Notes: generated by a model not told the origin, from the sequence alone. A DNA stretch of 50,232 bases from CAZXNF01 sp050741255 (GCA_050741255.1 JBOIEQ010000011.1:1-50232); one strand, 5' to 3'. Counted from the stretch's first letter, positions 25,377 to 32,541 are shown. A program made the numbers and translations.

Positions 25377-25408
25377 GTTTAACCCCGGCGGCCGGCGGCG
25401 GCCGTTTA
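25377..25408 (+). promoter_or_regulatory. Predicted ECF-sigma promoter of the sigma operon
   Basis: GTTTAACCCCGGCGG (25377-25391, AAC core 25381-25383) is followed after exactly 19 bases by CGTTTA (25403-25408). It is 40 bp before the first gene of the operon that encodes the ECF sigma factor. Identity in sequence and spacing to 18211-18243 supports autoregulation. Confidence 0.65.
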
Positions 25409-25448
25409 CAGCACGGTCACACCCCGCCACGCACTCACGGGAGATCCC

Positions 25449-26300
25449 ATGAAAAGTCCTTTCGCCTTGTTCGCCGGCCTTGCGGCCGCCGCTGTTCTGG
25501 CCGCTGGCCCGGCGCACGCCGTCGGCACGCTGGCCGACATCACGATCTACGACCGCACCGAGGGCCGCACGCTGCCGGTCTACCGGCACCAGGGCCGGCA
25601 CTACGTGGTCGGCAAGCCCGGCAACGAATACCAGATCGCAGTCCACAACCGCCAGCCGGCCGAGATCCTGTCCGTCATCTCGGTGGACGGCGTCAACGCG
25701 GTGTCCGGCGAGACGGCAAACTGGAGCCAGACCGGCTACGTGTCCGCGGCCAACCAGTCGTACGCGGTGGCCGGCTGGCGCAAGAGCATGGACCGCATCG
25801 CGACCTTCTTCTTCACCGAACACGCGAATTCGTACGCCGCGCGCACCGGCCGGCCGGACAACGTGGGCGTGATCGGCGTGGCGGTGTTCCGGCGCAAGGC
25901 CGAACCGCCGGTGGCGATCGTGCCGCCGCTCTCGCGCCACCAGCCGTCCCCGCACCGGCAGCGCGCCGACGCCGCGGCGCAGGGGATGAACGAAGCCGAA
26001 ACGGACAGCAAAGCGGCGGCCGATGCGGTGGGCGCTGCCGGCCGCGCGGCCGCGCCGTCGATGGAACAGCAGCGGCCGGAAGCAAAGCTCGAATCCAGAC
26101 TCGGCACCGGCCACGGCCGCGCCGAGACCTCGTTGGTGACGCACACCCAGTTCGAGCGCGAGCTGCCGACCCCGAACGAGGTCATCACCATTTACTACGA
26201 CACCCACCGCAACCTGGTCGCGCAGGGCGTCATCCGCGAACGGCCGAGCCTGGCCCTGCCGGCGCCGTTTCCGGGTCAGTTCGTGCCCGATCCGCGCTAG
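25449..26300 (+). CDS. Exported hypothetical protein, first gene of ECF sigma operon
   Basis: A 283-residue protein with a clear Sec signal peptide (cleavage after AHA, residue 24). The first half is a predicted beta-rich domain (ADITIYDRTEGRTLPVY, YVVGKPGNEYQIAVHNR, VISVDGVNAVSGETANW). A disordered Ala/Gln/Arg-rich middle (about 150-220) follows, then a conserved C-terminal strand (TRTPNEV-like, VITIYYDTHRNLVAQGVI). I do not recognise a named family. The start has GGGAG at 25439-25443. The position at the head of an ECF operon suggests an envelope protein controlled by, or sensed with, the sigma/anti-sigma pair. Confidence 0.75.
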   Translation: MKSPFALFAGLAAAAVLAAGPAHAVGTLADITIYDRTEGRTLPVYRHQGRHYVVGKPGNEYQIAVHNRQPAEILSVISVDGVNAVSGETANWSQTGYVSAANQSYAVAGWRKSMDRIATFFFTEHANSYAARTGRPDNVGVIGVAVFRRKAEPPVAIVPPLSRHQPSPHRQRADAAAQGMNEAETDSKAAADAVGAAGRAAAPSMEQQRPEAKLESRLGTGHGRAETSLVTHTQFERELPTPNEVITIYYDTHRNLVAQGVIRERPSLALPAPFPGQFVPDPR

Positions 26301-26410
26301 CGTGCGGAGTGAGGGGAGAGGGGTGAGGGGTGAGGAAAATGCGGTGGTTCGTGGTGCGGGTTTTGGGTGGGTTTTCCCCCTCACCCCTAACGCCTCACCC
26401 CTCACGCGGC
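26301..26410. repeat. Intergenic inverted repeat with GTGAGGGG sub-repeats (family D)
   Basis: The left arm (26301-26336) is built of GTGAGGGG/GAGGGGTGAGG units. The right arm (about 26376-26409) is their approximate reverse complement (CCTCACCCCT twice). The loop is about 40 bases. It lies inside the ECF operon, between the exported protein and the sigma gene. Confidence 0.85.
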
Positions 26411-26469
26411 GCGGCAGCGCGGCGGCACGTTGTGCGGTCGGGCCGCCTTGCGCATACTCGCAACCCGCC

Positions 26470-27042
26470 ATGCCCCGGGATGAAGCCGCCACCGACGAGG
26501 ACCTCATGCTCGCCTACCGCGACGGGGATGCGGCCGCCTTCGACCGGCTCTACGCCCGGCACAAGGGGGGCGTGTTCCGCTATCTGCTGCGGCTGGTGAA
26601 GGACCGCGGGCCGGCCGAGGAACTGTTCCAGGATGTGTGGATGAACCTGATCCGGGCGCGCGCCGCCTACACCGTGCAGGCCAAGTTCACGACCTATCTA
26701 TATAGGTTGGCCCACAACCGCGCGATTGATTACTTCCGGGCGCACAAGGGCGCTCACGTTTCGCTCGACGATGAGGACGCTTCGGCCGAGGTGCTGGCGA
26801 TCGCCGCCCCCGCGTCCGCCGACCCGGCGGTGCAGGTCGAACACCGCCTCGCGGCGGGCAAGCTGCTCGCGCTGATCGAGGCGCTGCCCGCCGTGCAGCG
26901 GGAGGCCTTCCTCCTGCACGAGGAGGGCGGCATGGGCGTGGACGAGATCGCCGCCGCCACCGGCGTGAACCGCGAGACGGCCAAGAGCCGGCTGCGCTAC
27001 GCGCTCGCCAAGCTGCGCGCCGGCGCCCGGGAATTCACATGA
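26470..27042 (+). CDS. RNA polymerase ECF-type sigma factor
   Basis: A 190-residue sigma factor with region 2 (AFDRLYARHKGGVFRYLLRL, then AEELFQDVWMNLI, about 23-62) and region 4 (LPAVQREAFLLHEEGGMGVDEIAAATGVNRETAKSRLRYALAKLR). Regions 1 and 3 are absent, as in ECF factors. The ATG at 26470 gives a normal ECF N-terminus; an in-frame extension to 26302 runs through the intergenic repeat. The stop overlaps the next start as ATGA. It probably recognises the AAC-N19-CGT element found upstream of its own operon and of the VIT-VWA gene. Confidence 0.9.
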   Translation: MPRDEAATDEDLMLAYRDGDAAAFDRLYARHKGGVFRYLLRLVKDRGPAEELFQDVWMNLIRARAAYTVQAKFTTYLYRLAHNRAIDYFRAHKGAHVSLDDEDASAEVLAIAAPASADPAVQVEHRLAAGKLLALIEALPAVQREAFLLHEEGGMGVDEIAAATGVNRETAKSRLRYALAKLRAGAREFT

Positions 27043-28163
27043 GCGAACGCCCCGATCCGCAGGACGTCGCCCGCGATCCGGCGCTCGACGCGGCCTACCG
27101 CGAGGGCGCTCGCGACGAACCGCCCGCGCGGCTGGACGATGCCATCCGCGCGGCCGCCCGCCGCGAAGTCGGGGCACGCCCGCAGTCCGCGGGGGGCGGC
27201 GGGTTCAAGGCGTGGAGGGTGCCGGTGTCGATCGCCGCCATGCTGGTGATCGGTGTGTCGGTCGTGACGCTGGTGCGGGAAGAACACCCGGAAGTCCTGC
27301 AGGCCACGCCGCCCGCAACCTCCAGGCCTGGCAGCCCGCCGCCTGCGCTGGCGGCTGTGCCGGAAGCGGATGCCGCCAAGCGGTTGCCGCCGTACCCGCA
27401 GTACCAATACCGCGAGGAGGAAGGCGGACGGGCGAAGAACGAGGCGCTGCGGGATCAGGCGGCGGCCAAGGACGCCGCTGCCGCCGCGCCTGCGCCGGAA
27501 CGCAAACTGGAGGCCATGCCGCGGGAAGCGCCGGCTGCGGCCGGGTCGGTGGCCGCCCAGGCACCGGTTGCCCGCGAGGAGAAGGAGAAGCTCCGCATGG
27601 AAGTCCAGCCGGGTCGCCGCGACACGTCGGACGCGGCAGGGTCCGTTGCCCGCAACAATGTGGCGGAGACTGCCGAGCCACAGCGGCAGACGCCACAGGC
27701 CGAGTTACGGTCGGCGGAAGTCCCGGCGCCGTCGGTACAGGCCAGAGCCAAGTCCGATGCCGCGCCCAAGCCCGACCCTGCGCCCGCATCGGCGATCGCA
27801 GCCGACAGCATGGCCCAGGCGGCGCCCCGGCCGGAGCCGCCGCCCCCCGCGATGAAGCCGGCGCCGATACCGCAAGCGAAACCCGCGGCCAAGCCGGCGC
27901 CACGTCCCGAGTTTTCCGCGCCCGTCGCACCCTCCGCGCCGCCGGTCGTCAGTGGCCTGACGCAGCCCGCGCCGCCGCTGGCCAAGGCGCAGGCGGAGGG
28001 CGACTACGCGGGCTTGGACACCCCGGACAAGTGGCTGGTCCGCATCCGCGAGCTGCGCAAGCAGGGTCGGCTCACCGAGGCGGCCAAGGTGCTCGCGGAA
28101 TTCCGGCAGCGCCATCCCGGCTACGCGCTGCCACCGGACCTCGCGGAGGGCATCAAGCCATGA
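27039..28163 (+). CDS. Putative membrane-anchored anti-sigma-like protein
   Basis: A 374-residue single-pass protein. It has a charged cytosolic N-terminus (1-60) with an LDDAIRAAARRE helix, one transmembrane helix (about 61-79, VPVSIAAMLVIGVSVVTLV), then a long Pro/Ala/Lys-rich region presumably in the periplasm (80-320). The conserved C-terminal domain reads PDKWLVRIRELRKQGRLTEAAKVLAEFRQRHPGY. Its position immediately after an ECF sigma gene (ATGA overlap) and its topology argue for an anti-sigma factor. The zinc HxxxCxxC motif of ZAS-type anti-sigmas is absent. The low-complexity middle could span the cell wall. Confidence 0.7.
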   Translation: MSERPDPQDVARDPALDAAYREGARDEPPARLDDAIRAAARREVGARPQSAGGGGFKAWRVPVSIAAMLVIGVSVVTLVREEHPEVLQATPPATSRPGSPPPALAAVPEADAAKRLPPYPQYQYREEEGGRAKNEALRDQAAAKDAAAAAPAPERKLEAMPREAPAAAGSVAAQAPVAREEKEKLRMEVQPGRRDTSDAAGSVARNNVAETAEPQRQTPQAELRSAEVPAPSVQARAKSDAAPKPDPAPASAIAADSMAQAAPRPEPPPPAMKPAPIPQAKPAAKPAPRPEFSAPVAPSAPPVVSGLTQPAPPLAKAQAEGDYAGLDTPDKWLVRIRELRKQGRLTEAAKVLAEFRQRHPGYALPPDLAEGIKP

Positions 28164-28333
28164 CGCTGCCCGCCGACGATCCGCCGCCCGAGCCACCCCG
28201 CGCCCCGTACCCGCACGAGTGCTGTGACAGCGGTTGCGAGCCCTGCGTCTACGACCTGTACGCCGAGGCGCTGCGTCAGTACGAAGAAAACCTGGCGGCC
28301 TGGCAGCAGCGGCATCCGCCTCCGCAGCCATAA
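28160..28333 (+). CDS. Oxidoreductase-like small Cys-rich protein
   Basis: A 57-residue protein ending the ECF operon, with an ATGA overlap to the upstream gene. It has the pattern of the small oxidoreductase-like domain: Pro-rich start, then HECCDSGCEPCVYDLYAEAL with Cys at 21, 22, 26 and 29. The CC-x3-C-x2-C arrangement could bind a metal or an Fe-S centre. It has no signal peptide. Function unknown. Confidence 0.75.
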   Translation: MTLPADDPPPEPPRAPYPHECCDSGCEPCVYDLYAEALRQYEENLAAWQQRHPPPQP

Positions 28334-28393
28334 GTAAGCACTAACAAATACAATATCAGCGGAACTCCTATGGTCGGCCCCGGTCCGACCGTG

Positions 28394-28403
28394 GCAAATT
28401 TGC
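28394..28403. promoter_or_regulatory. GCAAATTTGC palindrome, possible operator
   Basis: A perfect 10-bp palindrome in AT-poor surroundings, 46 bp upstream of the -35 box of the promoter at 28450. Confidence 0.3.
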
Positions 28404-28449
28404 GGTGGTTGTCCTGCCGCATAGGGGTTGGTGGGCGAAGGGCGCAAGT

Positions 28450-28477
28450 TTGACAGGCGCCTGAATTTACATATAAT
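28450..28477 (+). promoter_or_regulatory. Near-consensus sigma-70 promoter
   Basis: TTGACA (28450-28455), a 16-base spacer and TATAAT (28472-28477). Both hexamers are perfect. The predicted start is at about 28484. Confidence 0.8.
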
Positions 28478-28483
28478 TCGCGC

Positions 28484-28622
28484 CCTGCTGCATCGCAGCA
28501 TGCCCCCTCTACAGACGGTGGCGAGTGCCCTTCCGGGAGTCGAGATTCCGGTTGCAACGCTCATGGGCAGCCACTAGAATCGCGCAAATTTTTTGGGTAG
28601 ACCACAACTAATTGTGGTTTTT
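28484..28622 (+). ncRNA. Candidate small RNA or attenuated leader
   Basis: Between a perfect sigma-70 promoter and a rho-independent terminator lies about 139 bases with no convincing ORF. It contains a small hairpin at the 5' end (GCTGC-ATC-GCAGC, about 28487-28499). It could be a free small RNA, or the leader of the transglycosylase mRNA with a readthrough attenuator. I cannot match it to a known RNA family. Confidence 0.4.
28601..28622 (+). terminator. Rho-independent terminator in the leader
   Basis: Stem accacaa/ttgtggt (28601-28607, 28612-28618) with loop ctaa and a TTTT tail. It is AT-rich compared with the region and stands 107 bp before the transglycosylase start. Confidence 0.65.
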
Positions 28623-28728
28623 GGATAACTCGCTGGTTTAGGTAACAAAGGCGAAACACCGCCCGAGCAAGGCGGTCAGGGACCGGTCGGGAAGCGGACC
28701 GGGACATAGCGAAAGGAGGTTTTGCGTC

Positions 28729-29457
28729 ATGGCAAAATCGGACTTCGACATACAGCTGGACGGCACGGCCCGGGCATCGATCCGGCCGCGCCAGATCGTC
28801 AACGGCATCGCGGTGGCCACCGGCCTGATCGCGGTAGCCCTCTTCCTCAGCACGCAACTCACGCCCGGACTGGCGGCGACCTGGAACCAGGTCGCTGATT
28901 CCATCGACCAGGTGCGGGGTGCCGTGGCCCCGGCCGAGGCGGCCGCCCAGGAACCCGCCGACCCCAAATACGTCGCCTTGGGCGAGTATCTGGCCAAGCG
29001 CTACCGGGTGTCCCAGGACCAGACCACGGACTACGTGACCACGGCCTATACCGTGGGGCGCGAGGTGGGGGTCGACCCCCTGCTGATCCTGGCCGTGATC
29101 TCGGTGGAGTCGCGCTTCAACCCGATCGCGGAGAGCGTGATGGGTGCCAAGGGTCTGATGCAGATCATGCCGCGCTTCCATCCGGAGAAGTTCGAGGCCT
29201 TCGGCGGCGTGAAATCGGTGTTCGAGCCGGAAGCCAACATCACGGCCGGCGCCAAGATCATCAAGGAGTACACGGTGCGCACCCGGGACGTGGCCGAGGC
29301 GCTCCAGATGTATGTCGGCACCTCCGACGACTCCGATTTCAGCTATCCCAACAAGGTCATGGCCGAACTGCAGCGCCTGAAGCAGATCACCAAGCCGTTC
29401 GACGCCGCCGCCCGCACCGCCCAGACGGAATCCCGCAGCGCCCGCACGCCGGGCTGA
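28729..29457 (+). CDS. Lytic transglycosylase (SLT domain)
   Basis: A 242-residue protein. It has a single N-terminal membrane anchor (about 24-42), a linker, and an SLT domain with the catalytic Glu at 127 (VISVESRFNP) and the GLMQIMP motif at 142-148. It cleaves the MurNAc-GlcNAc bond of peptidoglycan to give 1,6-anhydro ends. GAAAGGAGG just before 28729 is a strong ribosome-binding site. It is shorter than Slt70 and resembles small single-domain betaproteobacterial family members. The gene is preceded by the candidate small RNA/attenuator. Confidence 0.85.
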   Translation: MAKSDFDIQLDGTARASIRPRQIVNGIAVATGLIAVALFLSTQLTPGLAATWNQVADSIDQVRGAVAPAEAAAQEPADPKYVALGEYLAKRYRVSQDQTTDYVTTAYTVGREVGVDPLLILAVISVESRFNPIAESVMGAKGLMQIMPRFHPEKFEAFGGVKSVFEPEANITAGAKIIKEYTVRTRDVAEALQMYVGTSDDSDFSYPNKVMAELQRLKQITKPFDAAARTAQTESRSARTPG

Positions 29458-29474
29458 CCGTTTCCTGAAGTTCT

Positions 29475-29582
29475 CCGTTCGTGCTGAGCGCAGCGCCAAA
29501 GGCGCGAAGTCGAAGCACAGCAAATCATTGATTGCAGGACGTTAGTATTTCGACTCCGCCTCGCTGCGCTCAATACGAACGG
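29475..29582. repeat. Intergenic inverted repeat (family F)
   Basis: The arms CCGTTCGTGCTGAGCGCAGC (from 29475) and its near reverse complement ending at 29582 match at 19 of 21 positions. Pairing partly extends through an inner TCGAA-containing stretch. The element sits alone between the transglycosylase and the PhaM-like gene and could terminate or insulate. Confidence 0.85.
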
Positions 29583-29726
29583 CTCATCAAGCAATTTCCT
29601 CCCCGAGTTCAGTCCGTCCGGCGTAACCGCGCCCGGCGGTCTTCGCCCGAGCGCACCGGGCGCCGTGGCCCGGCAGCCCCTGTGCTAGAGTGAAAAACAC
29701 CTCACCGGCAACCTCCGGAGTACTGC

Positions 29727-30002
29727 ATGGCCGACCAGCCCACTTCGAACGACATGTTTGACTGGATGAAGATGTGGAATCCCATGTCCTTCCCGATGCC
29801 GGGCATGGGCCTGCCGACGGTCAACCTCGACGAGATCAACAAGAAGATCACCGAACTGAAAGCGGTGGAAGCCTGGCTGACCATGAGCACCGGCATGGTG
29901 CAGATGACCGTCAAGACCTTGGAGATGCAGAAGGCGGCGCTGGAAGGAATCAAGAGCGCGGGCGACCAGATGTCGGCCGCACAGAAAAAACCCGGCGGCT
30001 AG
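29727..30002 (+). CDS. phaM: Short PhaM-like PHA-granule protein
   Basis: A 91-residue protein matching the N-terminal part of PhaM: Phe/Met/Pro-rich start (MFDWMKMWNPMSFPMPGMG), then LPTVNLDEINKKITELKAVEAWLTMSTGMVQMTVKTLEMQKAAL. PhaM recruits and activates PHA synthase and ties granules to the nucleoid through a long Lys/Ala/Pro tail. Here that tail is reduced to QKKPGG, so DNA tethering is not expected. CTCCGGAG precedes the ATG. Confidence 0.78.
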   Translation: MADQPTSNDMFDWMKMWNPMSFPMPGMGLPTVNLDEINKKITELKAVEAWLTMSTGMVQMTVKTLEMQKAALEGIKSAGDQMSAAQKKPGG

Positions 30003-30025
30003 GCCGGGGGAAGTTCACCAGGGGA

Positions 30026-30922
30026 TCAGGCCGCCAGCGTCGCCGGATCGAAGAACGGCCTGTCGCCCCGGATCTGGGTACGGTGCATCAGGCGCCGCGT
30101 CGCGGGGTCGAAGGCGTCGCGGCGATGCATCGCGCAGCGGTTGTCCCACAGGATCAGGTCGCCGACCTTCCACACCTGGTACCACTCGAATTCCGGCTTG
30201 GCCGCGTGCGCCCACAGGCGGTTCAGCAGGTCTTCGCTCTCGTCGAGCGGCAGGCCGATGATGTAGGCGCCGGGCCGGCGGCCGAGGAAGAGCGCGTTGC
30301 GCCGCGTTTCCGGATGGGTGCGGATCAGCGGGTGGATCGCGCCCGGCAATTCCCGCGGGTCGGACACGGCCTTGAACCCCTTGCGCAGTTCACCGGCGCT
30401 GTTGCGGCTGGAGTCGTGGCGGCAGGTTTTGCCGGTGATCTCGCGCTTCAGTTCGGCCGGCAGCGTCTCGAAGGCGCGGTACATGTTGTTGAAGCCGGTG
30501 TTGCCGCCCGACGGCGGCACTTCCAGCGAATAGAGCAGGCTGCCGATCGGCGAGATGTCGTTGTAGGACATGTCGGTGTGCCACACCGCCTCGCCGTAGC
30601 CGAGGTTGCCGATGGGCTTGCCGTTCTCCACGATGTTGGACATCACGGTGATTTCGGGGAAGGGGTCTTCCACGTCGCCGTGGGCGTGCTTGGGCGCCTT
30701 GTCGAGCACGCCGAAGCGGCGGGCGAAGGCCAGGAATTTCGGGTCGTCCAGCTGCTGGCTGCGGAAGCGCAGGATCAGGTGATCGAGCCAGGCCTGCCGG
30801 ATCTGGCGGTAGGTGGCGTCGTCCATCGGCTGCGCCAGGTCCACGCCGACGATGTCGGCGCCGAGCGCGGCGCCGGTGGGAATGACCGTGATCTTGCCGG
30901 TGCCAGCTTGCGGGGTGTCCAT
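30026..30922 (-). CDS. TauD/TfdA-family Fe(II)/2-oxoglutarate dioxygenase
   Basis: A 298-residue cytosolic dioxygenase. The iron triad is HTD at 115-117 and H266 (NRCAMHRRD); the 2-oxoglutarate Arg is probably R277 or R281. The sequence resembles the TauD/TfdA/AtsK group, which acts on sulfonates, alkyl sulfates, phenoxyacids and related compounds. The substrate is not readable from sequence, and no sulfonate transporter is nearby. The start at 30922 is preferred over a poorly conserved extension to 31006. It is divergent from the HdrC-like gene. Confidence 0.88.
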   Translation of the reverse strand: MDTPQAGTGKITVIPTGAALGADIVGVDLAQPMDDATYRQIRQAWLDHLILRFRSQQLDDPKFLAFARRFGVLDKAPKHAHGDVEDPFPEITVMSNIVENGKPIGNLGYGEAVWHTDMSYNDISPIGSLLYSLEVPPSGGNTGFNNMYRAFETLPAELKREITGKTCRHDSSRNSAGELRKGFKAVSDPRELPGAIHPLIRTHPETRRNALFLGRRPGAYIIGLPLDESEDLLNRLWAHAAKPEFEWYQVWKVGDLILWDNRCAMHRRDAFDPATRRLMHRTQIRGDRPFFDPATLAA

Positions 30923-30989
30923 ATTCCATCTCCTCCGGTTTTGGGTGAATCTACTGCGGGCGCGTCCCGGCGGCAAGCGGGCATAATGG

Positions 30990-31451
30990 ATGGCGACTTC
31001 AGCCAATTTTATGGACCCGCTGACCTACATTCCGTCTGCCGACAGCCTCCACGAATACCTGGACGGTTTCGTCGACGACACGCTTGCCCGCTGCACGCGC
31101 TGCGGTAAATGCTTTGAGGCCTGCCCGATGACCGGCTACGCGCCCGCGCTCAAGGGGGCCGACAGCCGTCAGGTCGTGCCGGCCATCCTCGACCTTTTGC
31201 AGCACGGCCCGGGCAGCGAGCAGGCGCTGGCGTGGCTGGGCGTCTGCTCGCAGTCGGGGCGTTGCAAGACGGCCTGCCCGGAAGGCATCGACGCCATGAA
31301 GATGGTGCGGGTGGCGCGCATCAGCGCGCTGGGCGCGCGCGGCGGCGAAGCGCGGCTGCCGAACAACGAGGAACCGAAGTTCTTCCAGAAGATCAACGCG
31401 TTTTCCGAGCTGCAGCTGAGCGAAGACGAGGTGAAGCAGTGGCAGCGCTGA
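30990..31451 (+). CDS. HdrC-like 4Fe-4S ferredoxin-type protein
   Basis: A 153-residue protein with two ferredoxin-like clusters of the HdrC/GlpC type. The first is intact: C35-x2-C38-x2-C41-x3-C45-P (CTRCGKCFEACP). The second reads C86-S-Q-S89-G-R-C92-K-T-A-C96-P, with Ser at the second ligand position. It is followed by, and translationally overlaps, the HdrB-like gene, so the two are likely subunits of one electron-transfer or dehydrogenase-like complex. Alternative start: ATG at 31011. Confidence 0.82.
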   Translation: MATSANFMDPLTYIPSADSLHEYLDGFVDDTLARCTRCGKCFEACPMTGYAPALKGADSRQVVPAILDLLQHGPGSEQALAWLGVCSQSGRCKTACPEGIDAMKMVRVARISALGARGGEARLPNNEEPKFFQKINAFSELQLSEDEVKQWQR

Positions 31452-32296
31452 CCAACGTCCCCGAGAAGATCACCTTCTGGTACGGCTGCAATGCCGTGCG
31501 ACACGGCGACATCATCCACGGCGCCATCGCGCTGCTGGAGGCGGTGGGCATCGAGGTCACGCCGGCCGGGGGTGCTGCCTACTGCTGCGGCACGACCAAG
31601 GACGCCAACCTCAAGGCCGCCGACGGCATGGCCCGGCGCACGGTCCAGAAGTTCAACGCCCACGAAACGGGCGCGCTGGTGACGTGGTGCCCGTCCTGCT
31701 ACCGCCACATGAATTCCTTCATGGGGCACTACACCGACACGCAGTTCTCCCTCTCGCATTTCATCCAGATCCTGCACGCGCGCCGCGATACGCTTGCCGC
31801 GAAGCTCACGCATCCGGTCGGCCGCCGCGTGATGCTACACAGGCATTTCGGCTTCCACGAGGTGGACGTCAATCCGCTGGTCGAGGACCTGCTGCGGCTG
31901 ATTCCCGGCGTTGAACTGGTGGAGACGGCGCAGTCGTCGCCCGGCCACATGTGCTCGGCGCTGGCGCGCATCCCCGAGTCGCTCAAGGACGCCACGCGGG
32001 AGACCTGCACGGCGGCAGAGGCTGCGGGCGCGGATACCGTGGTGACGGTGTTCCATTCCTGCCAGCGCCTGCTGTGCGGCCTGGCCGCGACCGAGCCCTT
32101 CCGGGTGACGAACTACGTCAACCTGCTGTGCGAGTCCATGGGCGTGCCGCTGGAGGACGAATATACGGCGTGGAAAACGGCCGGGTCGGAAGAGGCCGTG
32201 ATCGCGAAGGTGGGGGCTGAGCGCATTGGGAAAGTCGGCGAGCGTTTCTTCAACGAATCGATTTTGCCGGAGCTGATGCGGAAGCCTTCGCGTTAA
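31439..32296 (+). CDS. HdrB-like CCG-domain protein
   Basis: A 285-residue protein with the CCG (cysteine-rich) domain used in heterodisulfide reductase HdrB, GlpC and lactate-oxidation LutA-type proteins. The first CCG copy is intact: C17, CC49-50 and C84-x2-C87. The second copy keeps only C172 and C208; the expected Cys near 136-140 is replaced by H/F/G (HRHFGFH), and the C-C before P by GHMC. The likely start is GTG at 31439, with GAGGTG just before it, overlapping the HdrC-like gene. No disulfide-reductase or flavoprotein partner (HdrA, LutB) is present nearby, so the partner and electron donor are unknown. Confidence 0.82.
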   Translation: MAALTNVPEKITFWYGCNAVRHGDIIHGAIALLEAVGIEVTPAGGAAYCCGTTKDANLKAADGMARRTVQKFNAHETGALVTWCPSCYRHMNSFMGHYTDTQFSLSHFIQILHARRDTLAAKLTHPVGRRVMLHRHFGFHEVDVNPLVEDLLRLIPGVELVETAQSSPGHMCSALARIPESLKDATRETCTAAEAAGADTVVTVFHSCQRLLCGLAATEPFRVTNYVNLLCESMGVPLEDEYTAWKTAGSEEAVIAKVGAERIGKVGERFFNESILPELMRKPSR

Positions 32297-32340
32297 CGCC
32301 TGAAACGGTTAGCCGCCAAGAACTGCACAAGATCGATTAG

Positions 32341-32368
32341 CCGCAGAGGCGCAGAGAGCGCAGAGAAA
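32341..32368. repeat. Left arm of GCAGAG-type inverted repeat (family B)
   Basis: Direct sub-repeats of CGCAGAG (three copies, 32342-32368). The 19 bases at 32350-32368 recur as a perfect reverse complement at 34742-34760, bracketing the cassette-like island. Confidence 0.85.
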
Positions 32369-32534
32369 ACCGGGAATGGCGTGTGTGAAAACGGGGTTCT
32401 ATCCAGTTCGGCGGCGGGTCTTGTATCCTGAACGCAATGGGATTAATGCGGGGATAACTTAATGGTTTGCGGTCAATTTTTTGGTGCCCGCATAAATGCG
32501 GCATGCATTCCGCCTTTTCGGGTCTCTAACTATC

Positions 32535-32541
32535 GTTGGGC
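32535..32541 (+). other. GTTGGGC, possible attC R' core
   Basis: A GTTRRRY core preceded by CTAACTATC, which resembles the L'/R' end of an attC site. It lies 24 bp before the first cassette-like ORF. No matching R'' partner was identified upstream. Confidence 0.35.

Larger units (their letters stand above)
28334..28728. other. 395-bp intergenic region before the transglycosylase
   Basis: It holds a hairpin (28372-28390) after the ECF operon, a 10-bp palindrome (28394-28403), a near-consensus sigma-70 promoter (28450-28477), a candidate small RNA or attenuated leader ending in a terminator (28484-28622), and two more GC-rich hairpins at about 28660-28710 before the ribosome-binding site. No ORF is convincing here. 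Confidence 0.6.
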
